64,000 nt of DNA from Streptomyces aquilus. Its GTDB lineage: Bacteria > Actinomycetota > Actinomycetes > Streptomycetales > Streptomycetaceae. Position numbers and translations under genes: made by a program. The notes under the pieces were generated by a model. It saw only the letters and a program-made list of their open reading frames with translations, searched no databases and was not told the origin of the DNA. Below, in pieces: positions 43,402-52,871 of this stretch; positions within the stretch are counted from its first letter, which is position 1, and each line of letters begins with the position of its first letter. Location: the NCBI RefSeq assembly GCF_003955715.1, contig NZ_CP034463.1:2976001-3040000 (forward strand), written 5' to 3'.

Positions 43402-44214
43402 ATGAGCAAGCGGAACAGCCAGTCTGCGAAGACGGCGGCGCGCGAGCGCCTGCGGCAGGAACGCGAGCGCCAGGCCAAGCGCGACAAGATCAAGCGGCAG
43501 GTCATCGTCGCCTGCTCCATCGTGGGCGTCCTCGCGATAGCCGGAGGCATCGGCTACGCCGTCGTCCAGGGCAACAAGCCCGGCTACTGGGAAGACGCCA
43601 AGAACGACAAGCTGGTGAAGCCGGCCAACACCACCGGCACGAACGGCACCACCGTCGTCATCGGCAAGAGCAGCGCCAAGAAGACCCTCGTCATGTACGA
43701 GGACCCGCGCTGTCCGGTCTGCGCCCAGTTCGAGCAGACGGTCGGCCCGACCGTCAAGAAGGACCTCGACGCCGGCAAGTTCAAGATCCAGTACGTCGGC
43801 GCCACCTTCCTGGACGACAAGCTGACCGGCGAGGGCTCCAAGAACGCGCTCAGCGCGCTCGGCGCCGCGCTCAACGTCAGCCCCGAGGCCTTCCTCGAGT
43901 ACAAGACCGCGATGTACACGACGAAGTGGCACCCCGAGGAGACCGACGACAAGTTCAAGGACGACGCCTACCTCATCAAGATCGCGAACACGGTCGACGC
44001 CCTGAAGAACAACAAGCAGTTCCAGAAGGACGTGAAGGACGGCACCTACGACAAGTGGGCGCTGGAGGAGTCCAAGCTCTTCGACAAGGCCGGCGTGGGC
44101 GGCACCCCGACCCTGAAGATGGACGGCAAGACCCTGACCGGCTCCGACGGCGAGAACGCGCCGATGACGGTGGCCGAGTTCAACACGGCGCTCGAAGCGG
44201 CTCTGAAGGCCTGA
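43402..44214 (+). CDS. Membrane-anchored DsbA-fold protein (second paralogue)
   Basis: This 270-residue protein has a basic N-terminus, one transmembrane helix (about residues 34-54, VIVACSIVGVLAIAGGIGYAV), and a thioredoxin-fold domain with the CPVC motif in EDPRCPVCAQFEQ and the cis-Pro loop GGTPTLKMDG. It is a paralogue of the protein at 12.3 kb, with a different redox dipeptide (PV instead of PA). GGAG is 7 nt before ATG 43402. Four tandem 11-bp repeats begin at its last codons. Confidence 0.87.
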   Translation: MSKRNSQSAKTAARERLRQERERQAKRDKIKRQVIVACSIVGVLAIAGGIGYAVVQGNKPGYWEDAKNDKLVKPANTTGTNGTTVVIGKSSAKKTLVMYEDPRCPVCAQFEQTVGPTVKKDLDAGKFKIQYVGATFLDDKLTGEGSKNALSALGAALNVSPEAFLEYKTAMYTTKWHPEETDDKFKDDAYLIKIANTVDALKNNKQFQKDVKDGTYDKWALEESKLFDKAGVGGTPTLKMDGKTLTGSDGENAPMTVAEFNTALEAALKA

Positions 44215-44254
44215 GCCAGGGCTGAGCCAGGCCTGATCCAGCGCTGATCCAGGC
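44211..44254 (+). repeat. Four tandem 11-bp repeats across a stop codon
   Basis: The units are CTGAGCCAGGG, CTGAGCCAGGC, CTGATCCAGCG and CTGATCCAGGC, in register, from 44211 to 44254. The first unit contains the TGA stop of the DsbA-fold gene. The array leads into a terminator hairpin. Confidence 0.85.
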
Positions 44255-44264
44255 CTTCGGTCAA

Positions 44265-44298
44265 AGAGCGGGCGAACTTTCACCGGTTCGCCCGCTCT
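44265..44298 (+). terminator. Hairpin between the DsbA-fold gene and phoD
   Basis: AGAGCGGGCGAAC / GTTCGCCCGCTCT is a perfect 13-bp stem with an 8-nt loop. It ends the upstream gene, and its right arm overlaps the possible PhoP-binding repeat of phoD. Confidence 0.75.
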
Positions 44299-44331
44299 CG
44301 TTCATACCGATCAGTAACCTGATCGGTCGTG
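44278..44331 (+). promoter_or_regulatory. phoD promoter region with PHO-like motifs and an inverted repeat
   Basis: TTTCACC (44278), GTTCGCC (44286) and GTTCATA (44300) resemble PHO-box units (GTTCACC); the first and third are 22 bp, two 11-bp registers, apart. Downstream, ACCGATCAG-TAAC-CTGATCGGT (44306-44327) is a perfect 9-bp inverted repeat ending one base before GTG 44329. TAACCT (44315-44320) fits a -10 with a leaderless start. PhoP control of phoD is known in Streptomyces; here it is inferred. Confidence 0.45.
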
Positions 44332-45984
44332 ACCAGTAGACACAGAGCATCCGAGCGCCTCAACTCCCTGGCGCCACGCCGCCGTACGGTCGTGAAGGCC
44401 GCCGCCACCGCGGGCGCCGCCCTCGTCGCGGCCCCCTTCCCCGCCGGCGCCGCCGACGAGGTCCCCGCCTTCCTGCACGGCGTCGCCTCCGGCGACCCGC
44501 TGCCCGACGGCATCCTGCTGTGGACCCGGGTGACCCCCGTGGCCGCGGCGATACCCGGCTCCGGGCTCGGCCCCGACACCGAGGTGAGCTGGATCGTCGC
44601 CACGGACAAGGCGTTCACGAACATCGTCGCCAAGGGCTCCGTCACCGCGACCGCCGCCTCCGACCACACCGTCAAGGCCGACGTCCGCGGCCTCGCCCCC
44701 GCCACCACCTACTGGTTCCGCTTCTCCGCGGGCGGCACCGACTCCCCGGCGGCGCGCACCCGCACCGCGCCGGCGGCGGACGCGGCCGTGTCCAACCTCC
44801 GCTTCGGCGTGGTCTCCTGCGCCAACTGGGAGGCCGGCTACTTCTCCCCGTACCGCCATCTCGCCGCCCGCGGCGACCTGGACGCCTGGCTGCACCTGGG
44901 CGACTACATCTACGAGTACGGCACCGGCGAGTACGGCACGCGCGACACCGTCGTACGGCAGCACGCGCCGACCCACGAGATCCTCACCCTCGCCGACTAC
45001 CGCGTCCGGCACGGCAAGTACAAGACCGACGCCGACCTCCAGGCGCTGCACGCGGTGGCTCCGGTCGTCGCGATCTGGGACGACCACGAGTTCGCCAACG
45101 ACGCCTGGTCGGGCGGGGCGGAGAACCACACCGAGGGCACGGAGGGCACCTGGGCCGCACGCCAGGCGGCCGCCAAGCAGGCGTACTTCGAGTGGATGCC
45201 GGTACGTCCGGCGATCGCGGGGACGACCTACCGGCGGCTGCGCTTCGGCAAGCTGGTCGACCTGTCGCTGCTGGACCTGCGGTCCTTCCGTTCGCAGCAG
45301 GTGTCCGTCGGCAACGGCACGGTCGACGACCCGGACCGCACCCTCACCGGGCGGGCCCAACTGGACTGGCTGAAGGCGGGGTTGAAGTCCTCCGACACCA
45401 CCTGGCGGCTGGTCGGCAACTCGGTGATGATCTCGCCGTTCGCGATCGGCTCGCTCTCCGCGGACCTGCTCAAGCCGCTCGCCAAGCTGCTCGGACTGCC
45501 GCAGGAGGGCCTCGCCCTCAACACCGACCAGTGGGACGGCTACACGGACGACCGCCGTGAACTCCTGGCCCACCTGCGCGCGAACGCCATCCGCAACACC
45601 GTGTTCCTGACCGGTGACATCCACATGGCGTGGGCCAACGACGTGCCGGTGGACGCCGGAACGTACCCGCTGTCGGCCTCGGCCGCCACCGAGTTCGTCG
45701 TCACCTCGGTGACCTCCGACAACCTCGACGATCTCGTCAAGGTCCCCGAGGGCACGGTCTCCGCGCTCGCCGCGCCGGTCATCAAGCTGGCCAACCGGCA
45801 TGTCCACTGGGTCGACACCGACCGCCACGGCTACGGCGTCCTGGACATCACCGCCGACCGCGCGCAGATGGATTACTACGTCGTCTCCGACAAGACGAAG
45901 GCCAACGCGACCTCGTCCTGGGCCCGTTCGTACCGCACGAAGTCCGGCACCCAGAAGGTCGAGCGGACGTACGACCCCGTGTAG
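44329..45984 (+). CDS. phoD: PhoD-type alkaline phosphatase, Tat-exported
   Basis: This 551-residue secreted phosphodiesterase/alkaline phosphatase uses Ca2+/Fe3+ in the known PhoD enzymes. The Tat signal [20 protein letters not shown] is at 15-34, followed by a small N-terminal Ig-like domain. Catalytic motifs are [15 protein letters not shown] with the metal-ligand Cys, [45 protein letters not shown] and [16 protein letters not shown]. It should release phosphate from organic esters outside the cell. The start is GTG 44329. Confidence 0.93.
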   Translation: MTSRHRASERLNSLAPRRRTVVKAAATAGAALVAAPFPAGAADEVPAFLHGVASGDPLPDGILLWTRVTPVAAAIPGSGLGPDTEVSWIVATDKAFTNIVAKGSVTATAASDHTVKADVRGLAPATTYWFRFSAGGTDSPAARTRTAPAADAAVSNLRFGVVSCANWEAGYFSPYRHLAARGDLDAWLHLGDYIYEYGTGEYGTRDTVVRQHAPTHEILTLADYRVRHGKYKTDADLQALHAVAPVVAIWDDHEFANDAWSGGAENHTEGTEGTWAARQAAAKQAYFEWMPVRPAIAGTTYRRLRFGKLVDLSLLDLRSFRSQQVSVGNGTVDDPDRTLTGRAQLDWLKAGLKSSDTTWRLVGNSVMISPFAIGSLSADLLKPLAKLLGLPQEGLALNTDQWDGYTDDRRELLAHLRANAIRNTVFLTGDIHMAWANDVPVDAGTYPLSASAATEFVVTSVTSDNLDDLVKVPEGTVSALAAPVIKLANRHVHWVDTDRHGYGVLDITADRAQMDYYVVSDKTKANATSSWARSYRTKSGTQKVERTYDPV

Positions 45985-46005
45985 TCAGGTTTTGGCCAAC
46001 GGCGA

Positions 46006-46040
46006 GGGGCGCGGCCCGTGTTCGTATACGGCCGCGCCCC
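46006..46040. terminator. Hairpin after phoD
   Basis: GGGGCGCGGCC (46006-46016) pairs with GGCCGCGCCCC (46030-46040), an 11-bp GC-rich stem 22 bp after the phoD stop. The rest of the 176-bp gap carries the promoter of the metalloprotease gene; no clear -10 was chosen. Confidence 0.75.
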
Positions 46041-46160
46041 TTGGCCGGTCAGAAGGTGATCGGAAGGCATTTACAGGCTGAGCATGTACACGTAATCTCC
46101 GGGCGGCGGCCAGGAAGACCCCTGCGTCCGCTCTCCCCAACGCATCCGCTAGGAGTCAGC

Positions 46161-47150
46161 ATGCGTGCGCTTGCCCGGATATCCCCCACTACGCGCAGAC
46201 GCCTTCTCGGCACGGCAGTTGTGGCCGGAACCCTGATGCTCACTCCCCTGTCGGCGCCCACCGGACTCGCGGCGGCCCAGGCTCCGGCCGCCGCCGACTG
46301 CGCCGACACGGACACCCACGCGGCGGCCCGCGAATCCCGCCCGGGCAGCGGCGCGCACATCGCCGAGCCCAACGAGGTCAGCGCCGCCAAGGCCCAGGCG
46401 ATGAACGCCGACCTCAAGGCCAAGCTCGACAAGCTGCCCAAGTCCGGCAGCCGCAGCCTCGCCGCCGCGTCCTCCACCACCATCCCGGTGTACTTCCACG
46501 TCATCCACGACGGCGCCACCGGCAACCTCAGCTCGTCCGCCATCAACGCCCAGCTGAACGTCCTGAACGCGGCCTACGCCGGCCAGGGCACCGGAAACGT
46601 CGACTCCGGCTACCAGTTCACGCTGGCCGGCACCGACTACACCGACAACGCGGCCTGGTACAACGTCGGTTCCGGCTCGGCCGAGGAGAAGGCGATGAAG
46701 ACCGCCCTGCGCAAGGGCGGCGCGAACGCGCTCAACATCTACACCGCCAACCTCGGCGACGGCCTCCTCGGCTGGGCCACCTTCCCCAGCTCGTACAAGT
46801 CCAGCCCGGCCATGGACGGCGTCGTCATCCTCGACGCCTCCCTGCCCGGCGGCTCGGCGACGAACTACGACGAGGGCGACACCGCCACCCACGAGGTCGG
46901 CCACTGGATGGGGCTGTACCACACCTTCCAGGGCGGCTGTAACGGCAACGGCGACTACGTCAGCGACACCCCGGCCGAGAAGAGCGCCGCCTTCGAGTGC
47001 CCGACCGGCCGCGACAGCTGCACCAACAAGACCGGCGTCGACCCGATCCACAACTTCATGGACTACACGTACGACAGCTGCATGTACCAGTTCACCGCGG
47101 GCCAGGTGACGCGGATGCAGCAGAGCTTCGCGGCCTACCGCGCCGGCTGA
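46161..47150 (+). CDS. Secreted zinc metalloprotease (M43 pappalysin-like)
   Basis: This 329-residue protein has a signal peptide ([20 protein letters not shown], with a twin arginine) and the extended zinc motif [14 protein letters not shown] (His244, His248, His254) followed by a Met-turn [11 protein letters not shown]. These define the M43 metzincin group, whose known members cut extracellular proteins. A propeptide region of ~80 residues precedes the catalytic domain. Cys residues in [18 protein letters not shown] and DSCM suggest disulfides. AGGAG lies 5 nt before the ATG. Confidence 0.9.
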   Translation: MRALARISPTTRRRLLGTAVVAGTLMLTPLSAPTGLAAAQAPAAADCADTDTHAAARESRPGSGAHIAEPNEVSAAKAQAMNADLKAKLDKLPKSGSRSLAAASSTTIPVYFHVIHDGATGNLSSSAINAQLNVLNAAYAGQGTGNVDSGYQFTLAGTDYTDNAAWYNVGSGSAEEKAMKTALRKGGANALNIYTANLGDGLLGWATFPSSYKSSPAMDGVVILDASLPGGSATNYDEGDTATHEVGHWMGLYHTFQGGCNGNGDYVSDTPAEKSAAFECPTGRDSCTNKTGVDPIHNFMDYTYDSCMYQFTAGQVTRMQQSFAAYRAG

Positions 47151-47151
47151 C

Positions 47152-47721
47152 CTAGAGCGAGTCGAGGAAGCCGAGCGCCACCCGCCAGGTGGCCTCGGCG
47201 GCCTCCTCGTCGTAGTCGGGCAGGTCGGGGTCGGTGTAGAGGTGACCGGCCCCGGCGTACCGGTAGATCTCCACGTCGGCGCCCGCGCGGCCCATCTGGA
47301 GATACCAGGAGCTCAGCCAGTCGTCCGTCTCGAACTGGTCCGGCTCGGCGACATGCAGCTGGACCGGCAGCTCGTCCACGGTGGCGTTGGCCGCGATGTC
47401 CGAGGTGCCGTGCAGGAGCAGCAGCCCGCGCGCCTTGTCGTCGCCGAGGGCGAGGGTCTGCGCGACGGAGGCGCCGAACGAGAACCCGGCGTACACCAGG
47501 CCCCGCTCCGAGTAGGGCGCGGCGGCCAGCACGGCCCGCTTGAGCAGCTCGTCCTTGCCGATGCCCTCCTTGAACTCCATGCCTTCCTCGACCGTCTCGA
47601 ACGTGCGCCCCTCGAACAGGTCCGGTGTCCAGACCTGGTGTCCGGCGGCGCGCAGCCGGTCGGCGGCCTGGTGGACGGCGGGCCGCAGACCGTAGGTCGA
47701 GTGAAAGAGCATGATGTTCAT
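47152..47721 (-). CDS. Dienelactone hydrolase family protein
   Basis: This 189-residue alpha/beta hydrolase has the nucleophile elbow VYAGFSFGASVAQ, with Ser where classical dienelactone hydrolase has Cys, and a C-terminal YAGAGHLYTDPDLPDYD supplying the His and nearby acids. The substrate is unknown. ATG 47721 has no ribosome site and may be leaderless. The stop lies 1 bp from the convergent metalloprotease stop. Confidence 0.82.
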   Translation of the reverse strand: MNIMLFHSTYGLRPAVHQAADRLRAAGHQVWTPDLFEGRTFETVEEGMEFKEGIGKDELLKRAVLAAAPYSERGLVYAGFSFGASVAQTLALGDDKARGLLLLHGTSDIAANATVDELPVQLHVAEPDQFETDDWLSSWYLQMGRAGADVEIYRYAGAGHLYTDPDLPDYDEEAAEATWRVALGFLDSL

Positions 47722-47795
47722 GAGGCCATGGTGCCAGCCGGGTACGACAGCGCCGGCGCGCGCCCGTACCCATATCTCCGCGGAAGTCACATGTT

Positions 47796-47831
47796 CATGA
47801 CCCCGTGGTGCCGGTTAGGTTCGGGGTCATG
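47796..47831. promoter_or_regulatory. Inverted repeat at the mscS start
   Basis: CATGACCCCG (47796-47805) and CGGGGTCATG (47822-47831) are perfect 10-bp arms around a 16-nt spacer; the right arm contains the start codon. TAGGTT (47816-47821) in the spacer fits a -10 for a leaderless mscS mRNA. This could be an operator or an mRNA start structure. Confidence 0.5.
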
Positions 47832-48944
47832 GAGAACGTACTCCGTCCGTTGATCGTCATCGGTGGCTCGGTCCTGCTCACGCTGGTCATCGGCTGGGCC
47901 ACGGACCTGCTGCTGCGCAAGGCCGACGCACGGCACAGCGAGACCCCGCTGTGGGGACTGCTGCGCCGCGGCCGCATCCCCTACCAGCTGGTGCTGTGCG
48001 CCGCGATGCTCAGAGGCTCCTACGACGAGGCCCGGGTGCTGCGCGAGCACCGGGTCGGCATCGGGCAGACCCTCACGCTCGTGCTGATCGGGTCGGCGGC
48101 CTGGCTGGTGATCCGGATCGCGGCGGCGGTCGTCGAGACGTCGTACAGCAGGTACGCGCGCATGCACCGGGACCCCGCCCGGGTCCGCCGGGTGCGCACC
48201 CAGGTGACGCTGATCATGCGGGTCGTCGCCGCGATCGTCGGCGTGGTGGCGGTGGCGGCGATGCTGCTGACGTTCCCGGCGATGCGCGCGGCCGGTGCCT
48301 CGCTGCTGGCCTCGGCCGGAATCCTCGGCATCGTCGCCGGTGTCGCGGCGCAGTCCACGCTGAGCAACATGTTCGCGGGGCTGCAGATCGCGTTCGGCGA
48401 CATGGTGCGCATAGGGGACACGGTCGTGGTGGACGGCGAGTGGGGCACCGTCGAGGAGATCACACTGACCTTCCTGACGGTCCGGACCTGGGACGAACGC
48501 CGGATCACCATGCCGGTGTCGTACTTCACCTCGAAGCCGTTCGAGAACTGGTCGCGCGGCGGGGCCCAGATGACCGGCATCGTCTACTGGCACCTCGACC
48601 ACTCGGCGCCGATGGACGCGATGCGCGAGAAGCTCCGCGACATCCTCCGCGAGTGCCCGGCGTGGGACGGCCGTGCCTGCGATCTGACGGTCACGGACTC
48701 GACGCCGAACACCATGCAGGTGCGGGCCCTGGTGACCGCCAAGGACGCCGACGACATCTGGAAGGTACGGGTCACGGTCCGCGAGCAGATGATCCGCTGG
48801 CTGACCGACCACCACCCCTACGCCCTCCCCCGCGTCAACACGGCCGACTCGGCTCCGCCCCCGGGCCGCAACGGCGCCCGCTCGTCCGCCTCCCCGGACG
48901 GCGCGCCCCGCCGGATGCACGAGCCCCCGAGGCAGAACCGCTGA
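47829..48944 (+). CDS. Small-conductance mechanosensitive channel (MscS family)
   Basis: This 371-residue MscS-family channel has four N-terminal hydrophobic segments; the pore-lining helix is the Ala/Gly-rich LLASAGILGIVAGVAAQSTLSNMFAGLQIAF, followed by the beta domain DMVRIGDTVVVDGEWGTVEEITLTFLTVRTWDERRITMP. Such channels release solutes upon hypo-osmotic shock. The C-terminal tail is Pro/Arg-rich and probably disordered. It ends 3 bp before the convergent SDR gene. Confidence 0.9.
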   Translation: MENVLRPLIVIGGSVLLTLVIGWATDLLLRKADARHSETPLWGLLRRGRIPYQLVLCAAMLRGSYDEARVLREHRVGIGQTLTLVLIGSAAWLVIRIAAAVVETSYSRYARMHRDPARVRRVRTQVTLIMRVVAAIVGVVAVAAMLLTFPAMRAAGASLLASAGILGIVAGVAAQSTLSNMFAGLQIAFGDMVRIGDTVVVDGEWGTVEEITLTFLTVRTWDERRITMPVSYFTSKPFENWSRGGAQMTGIVYWHLDHSAPMDAMREKLRDILRECPAWDGRACDLTVTDSTPNTMQVRALVTAKDADDIWKVRVTVREQMIRWLTDHHPYALPRVNTADSAPPPGRNGARSSASPDGAPRRMHEPPRQNR

Positions 48945-48947
48945 CCG

Positions 48948-49688
48948 TCAGTTACCCCGCTCGGCACCCCCGTTGACCTGCACGATCTGTGACGTCACGT
49001 GCCCGGCGCCGGGCGAGGCGAGCCAGTGCAGGGTTTCGGCGACGTCCCCCGGGTTCCCGGCGCGACCGTTCGCGGTGTCGTTGATGAGCCGCTCCCGCCG
49101 GGCGGGGTCGATGGCGTCGCCGAAGAACTCGGTGTCCTCGATGTAGCCGGGCGCGACCACGTTCACGGTGATGCCGCGCGGCCCGAGATCCCGGGCCAGG
49201 TCGTGGGCGTAGGGATGCAGCCCCGCCTTGGCGGCCCCGTACGCCCCGCTCCCGGACCCCCGGTAGGCGGCGATGGAGCTGACGAACAGCACACGTCCGC
49301 CGGGCGAGGCGAGCCGGTCCTTGAGGGCCTCGGTGAGCAGCGCGGCGGTCAGCAGATTGAGCCGGAAGTTGACGGTCCAGTTGTGCGCGACGGCGTCCAG
49401 CGGATCGTCCCCGGCGGCAGGCGGTTCGAGCTGCCCCGTCCCGCCGGCACTGTGGACGAGCACATCCACGGCCCCCAGCTCCCGCCCGACGAACTCGGCG
49501 ACCCCGCGCACATCGGCCGTGTCACTGAGATCGGCCGCGTACGTCAGCGCCCCGGGCACCCCGGCCTCCTCCAGCACTTCCTTGCGCCGCCCGAGCAGCA
49601 GCACCCGATCGCCGTCCGCCGCGAAGACCCGGGCCGCAGCGAGCCCGATTCCCGTACCGCCACCACTGATCACCACGTTGCGAGCCAT
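48948..49688 (-). CDS. Short-chain dehydrogenase/reductase
   Basis: This 246-residue classical SDR has the NAD(P)-binding GGGTGIG (residues 9-15), an N-H-S-A-G-G-like LVHSAGG segment, a catalytic Ser in VLFVSSIAAYRG and the YxxxK in GAYGAAKAG. The following GITVNVVAPGYI is typical. The substrate is unknown; a single enzyme gene with no pathway neighbours. Confidence 0.9.
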   Translation of the reverse strand: MARNVVISGGGTGIGLAAARVFAADGDRVLLLGRRKEVLEEAGVPGALTYAADLSDTADVRGVAEFVGRELGAVDVLVHSAGGTGQLEPPAAGDDPLDAVAHNWTVNFRLNLLTAALLTEALKDRLASPGGRVLFVSSIAAYRGSGSGAYGAAKAGLHPYAHDLARDLGPRGITVNVVAPGYIEDTEFFGDAIDPARRERLINDTANGRAGNPGDVAETLHWLASPGAGHVTSQIVQVNGGAERGN

Positions 49689-49756
49689 GAACCCACCCTA
49701 AGAAGGGCTGTGGCTCCCGTCATCCGCCTTCACACGAAGGTCATACGCCTGTCAGG

Positions 49757-51343
49757 TCACCGCAGACTGCGCACGTCCAGATGGCGCAGCACCCGGTCCA
49801 CCACCTCCGGATCCGCCCCCGGCTCACTCCGCGCCGCCAGCACCTCGTGCCGCGCCGCGCTCAGCATCTCCCCCTGGATCCGCCGCACCCGCTTCAGCCG
49901 CTTCGCCCGCTGCTGGTGCGCCTCCCGGCGCTCCTCGTCGCCCATGTCCGGACTGATCCGCACCCCGATGTCGAAGGCCCGCCGCAGCATCTGCTCGGAC
50001 AGCTCCTCCGGCAGCTCCTCGACGTCCTCGATCTCCCGCAGCCGCCGCTTGGCCGCCCTGGCCGCCCGGATCGCCAGCGTCTTCTCGAACTCCTTCTCCC
50101 GCTCGGTGTCGGCCTTCACCCCGAGCCGCTTCACCAGCCACGGCAGGGTCAGCCCCTGGAGCACCAGCGTCGCCATGATGACGCCGAACGCGATGAACAC
50201 GATCTCGTCCCGGTCGGGAAAGGCGCCCCCGTCCTCGGTCTTCAGCGGAATCGCCAGCGCCAACGCCACGGACGCCACCCCTCGCATCCCCGACCACCAC
50301 ATGACGACGGTCTCCCGCCAGGTCATCGGGATCTCCTCGTCGTAGTCCTGCCTGGCGTGCAGCCGCTTGGCGACCCAGGTCGCGGGCAGCAGCCACAGCA
50401 GCCGTACGAGGACGACGACCGCGACGATCGCGGCCGCCCAGCCGAGCATCTCGCCCCACCGCCCGGACGCGGTCCGGATGGCGTTGTGCAGTTCGAGCCC
50501 GATCAGCCCGAAGGCCACCCCGGTGACGAGCGTGTCGACGATGTCCCAGAAGGTGTGCCCGGCGAGCCGGGTGAGCACGTCGTCGGCGTCGGTGCCGTAC
50601 TCGGCGAGGAAGAGGGCGGTGGTGAGCACGGCGAGCACCCCGGACCCGTGCAGCTCCTCGGCGAGCACGTAGGAGGCGTACGGCACGAGGAGCGTCAGCC
50701 CGATCTGGAGGGTGGCGTCGCCGAGCAGGTCCATCAGCTTGTTCGCGCCCCAGCCCAGGGCGAGCCCCATGACGACGGCGACGACCGCGGAGAGCACCAG
50801 CTCGAACGCGGCCTCCCCGACATGGAAGGAACCGCTGACGGCCGCGGCGATCGCCACGTGGTACAGCACGATGGCCGTGACGTCGTTGAAGAGCCCCTCG
50901 CCCTCCAGGATCGACACCAGCCGCCGCGGCAGCCCCAGTTGCCCGGCGACGGCGGTCGCCGCGACCGGATCGGGCGGCGCGACCAGCGCGCCGAGCGCCA
51001 CGGCGGCGGCGACGGGCAGCCCCGGCACGATCGCCTGGGCGACGGCGGCCACACACAGGGTGGTGACGAACACCAGCGCCACGGCGAGCAGCAGGATCGG
51101 CCGTACGTTGGCCGCGAACTGCCGCCAGGAGGTGCGCCGCACGGCCGCGTAGAGCAGCGGCGGCAGCAGGAGCGGCAGGATCAGCTCCGGCTCGATCTCG
51201 ACGTTCGGCACGAAGTCCAGCAGCGCGAGGACGATCCCGAGCAGGGTCATCAGGACCGGCGCCGGCAGCTTCAACCGTTCCCCCACCGGGACGCTCACCA
51301 CGGCCCCGAGCAACAGCATGAACAGCAGGGCCAACTGATCCAC
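49757..51343 (-). CDS. Na+/H+ antiporter (CPA1/NhaP-like)
   Basis: This 528-residue monovalent cation/proton antiporter has 11-12 hydrophobic helices, GALVAPPDPVAATAVAGQL and LEGEGLFNDVTAIVLYHVA with the family's acidic ion-binding residues (the ND pair in FNDVT), and WWSGMRGVASVALALAIPL. A charged cytoplasmic C-terminal domain of ~120 residues (KRRLREIEDVEELPEELSEQ) follows. GTG 51343 has GGAG 7 nt upstream. It exports Na+ or K+ in exchange for H+. Confidence 0.92.
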   Translation of the reverse strand: MDQLALLFMLLLGAVVSVPVGERLKLPAPVLMTLLGIVLALLDFVPNVEIEPELILPLLLPPLLYAAVRRTSWRQFAANVRPILLLAVALVFVTTLCVAAVAQAIVPGLPVAAAVALGALVAPPDPVAATAVAGQLGLPRRLVSILEGEGLFNDVTAIVLYHVAIAAAVSGSFHVGEAAFELVLSAVVAVVMGLALGWGANKLMDLLGDATLQIGLTLLVPYASYVLAEELHGSGVLAVLTTALFLAEYGTDADDVLTRLAGHTFWDIVDTLVTGVAFGLIGLELHNAIRTASGRWGEMLGWAAAIVAVVVLVRLLWLLPATWVAKRLHARQDYDEEIPMTWRETVVMWWSGMRGVASVALALAIPLKTEDGGAFPDRDEIVFIAFGVIMATLVLQGLTLPWLVKRLGVKADTEREKEFEKTLAIRAARAAKRRLREIEDVEELPEELSEQMLRRAFDIGVRISPDMGDEERREAHQQRAKRLKRVRRIQGEMLSAARHEVLAARSEPGADPEVVDRVLRHLDVRSLR

Positions 51344-51416
51344 GGTCAGGCTCCGGCGGGTCGGACGAACAGGAAACTCCAGCTGTCCAGCCTGCCATGA
51401 CGGCCGCCGCGATCAA

Positions 51417-51887
51417 TTACAGCGCGCGCCGCATCCCCTGGTGCGGAATCCCCGCCTCCAGGTACTCCGGCCCGTAGGCCTCGTACCCCAGCCGCTCGTA
51501 GAACCCCAGCGCGTGCGTCTGCGCGTGCAGATCCACCGCCGCGAGCCCCCGCGCGCGTGCCGCGTCCTCGATGGCCCGTACGAGCGCCACGCCGACGCCG
51601 AGACCGCGCGCCTCCTCGGCCACCGCGAGCCGCCCGAGCGACCCCAGGGTGAGATCACCGCCGACCTTCTCGGCGGCCTGCGCGCCGTACAGCAGCCGCC
51701 CGGTGCCCAGCGCCACCCCGTCGTCCCGCACGGCCAGCACATGCACCGCGACGGCGTCGTACGCGTCGTACTCCAGGTCCTCCGGGACGCCCTGCTCGAC
51801 GACGAAGACCTGCTTGCGCACGGCGAAGCACATCTCCCGGTCGGCGGGGTCCTCGGCGACCCGCACGGCGTACGACGGCCCGCTCAC
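51417..51887 (-). CDS. GNAT family N-acetyltransferase
   Basis: This 156-residue GNAT protein begins [39 protein letters not shown], as in ElaA-like acetyltransferases, with the acetyl-CoA motif [20 protein letters not shown]. The end [20 protein letters not shown] is typical. Its GTG overlaps the rluD stop (GTGA), so it is translated with it. The acceptor substrate is unknown. Confidence 0.9.
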   Translation of the reverse strand: MSGPSYAVRVAEDPADREMCFAVRKQVFVVEQGVPEDLEYDAYDAVAVHVLAVRDDGVALGTGRLLYGAQAAEKVGGDLTLGSLGRLAVAEEARGLGVGVALVRAIEDAARARGLAAVDLHAQTHALGFYERLGYEAYGPEYLEAGIPHQGMRRAL

Positions 51888-52828
51888 GCGTACGTCTCCT
51901 CGCGGACCTGGTCCAGGGCCTGCTGGAGGTCCTCCGGGTAGTCGCTCTCGAACTCGACCCACTGCCCGTCCCCGGGGTGCTCGAAGCCGAGCCGGACCGC
52001 GTGCAGCCACTGCCGGGTCAGGCGCAGCCGCTTGGCGAGGGTCGGGTCGGCGCCGTAGGTGAGGTCGCCGACGCAGGGGTGGCGGTGGGCGGCCATGTGG
52101 ACGCGGATCTGGTGGGTGCGGCCCGTCTCCAGCTTCACGTCGAGCAGGGAGGCCGCGCGGAACGCCTCGATGAGGTCGTAGTGCGTGATCGACGGCTTGC
52201 CGTCGGCCGTGACCGCCCACTTGTAGTCGTGGTTCGGGTGGCGGCCGATGGGGGCGTCGATGGTGCCGCTCGTCGGGTCCGGGTGGCCCTGGACGAGGGT
52301 GTGGTAGCGCTTGTCGACCGTGCGCTCCTTGAACTGGCGCTTGAGCGACGTGTACGCGTACTCGGACTTGGCGACCACCATCAGGCCGGAGGTGCCGACG
52401 TCGAGGCGGTGCACGATGCCCTGGCGCTCGGCGGCGCCGGAGGTCGAGATGCGGTACCCGGCGGCGGCGAGGCCGCCGATGACGGTCGGTCCCGTCCAGC
52501 CGGGCGACGGGTGGGCGGCCACGCCGACGGGCTTGACGATCACCACCACGTCGTCGTCGTCATGGATGATCTCCATGCCCTCGACCGGCTCGGCGACGAT
52601 CTGCACGGGCGCGGGCGCGCCGGGCATCTCGACCTCCAGCCAGGCGCCGCCGCGCACCCGCTCGGACTTGCCGACCACGGACCCGTCGACCTGGACCTTG
52701 CCCGCCGCCGCCAGCTCGGCCGCCTTGGTGCGGGAGAAGCCGAACATGCGGGAGATGGCGGCGTCGACGCGCTCGCCCTCCAGGCCGTCCGGCACGGGCA
52801 GGGTTCGGATCTCGGGAAGCGTGCTCAC
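51884..52828 (-). CDS. rluD: RluD-type 23S rRNA pseudouridine synthase
   Basis: This 314-residue enzyme has an N-terminal S4 RNA-binding domain (residues ~17-80) and the catalytic motif [18 protein letters not shown] with the nucleophilic Asp. [21 protein letters not shown] and the end [19 protein letters not shown] fit the RluA/RluD group. It lies directly downstream of lspA, as commonly found. Exact rRNA position is inferred from family. Confidence 0.93.
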   Translation of the reverse strand: MSTLPEIRTLPVPDGLEGERVDAAISRMFGFSRTKAAELAAAGKVQVDGSVVGKSERVRGGAWLEVEMPGAPAPVQIVAEPVEGMEIIHDDDDVVVIVKPVGVAAHPSPGWTGPTVIGGLAAAGYRISTSGAAERQGIVHRLDVGTSGLMVVAKSEYAYTSLKRQFKERTVDKRYHTLVQGHPDPTSGTIDAPIGRHPNHDYKWAVTADGKPSITHYDLIEAFRAASLLDVKLETGRTHQIRVHMAAHRHPCVGDLTYGADPTLAKRLRLTRQWLHAVRLGFEHPGDGQWVEFESDYPEDLQQALDQVREETYA

Positions 52829-52871
52829 CCGTCGAGTATGCCGGACGGGTGAGACAGTCCCGACCGCGCGC

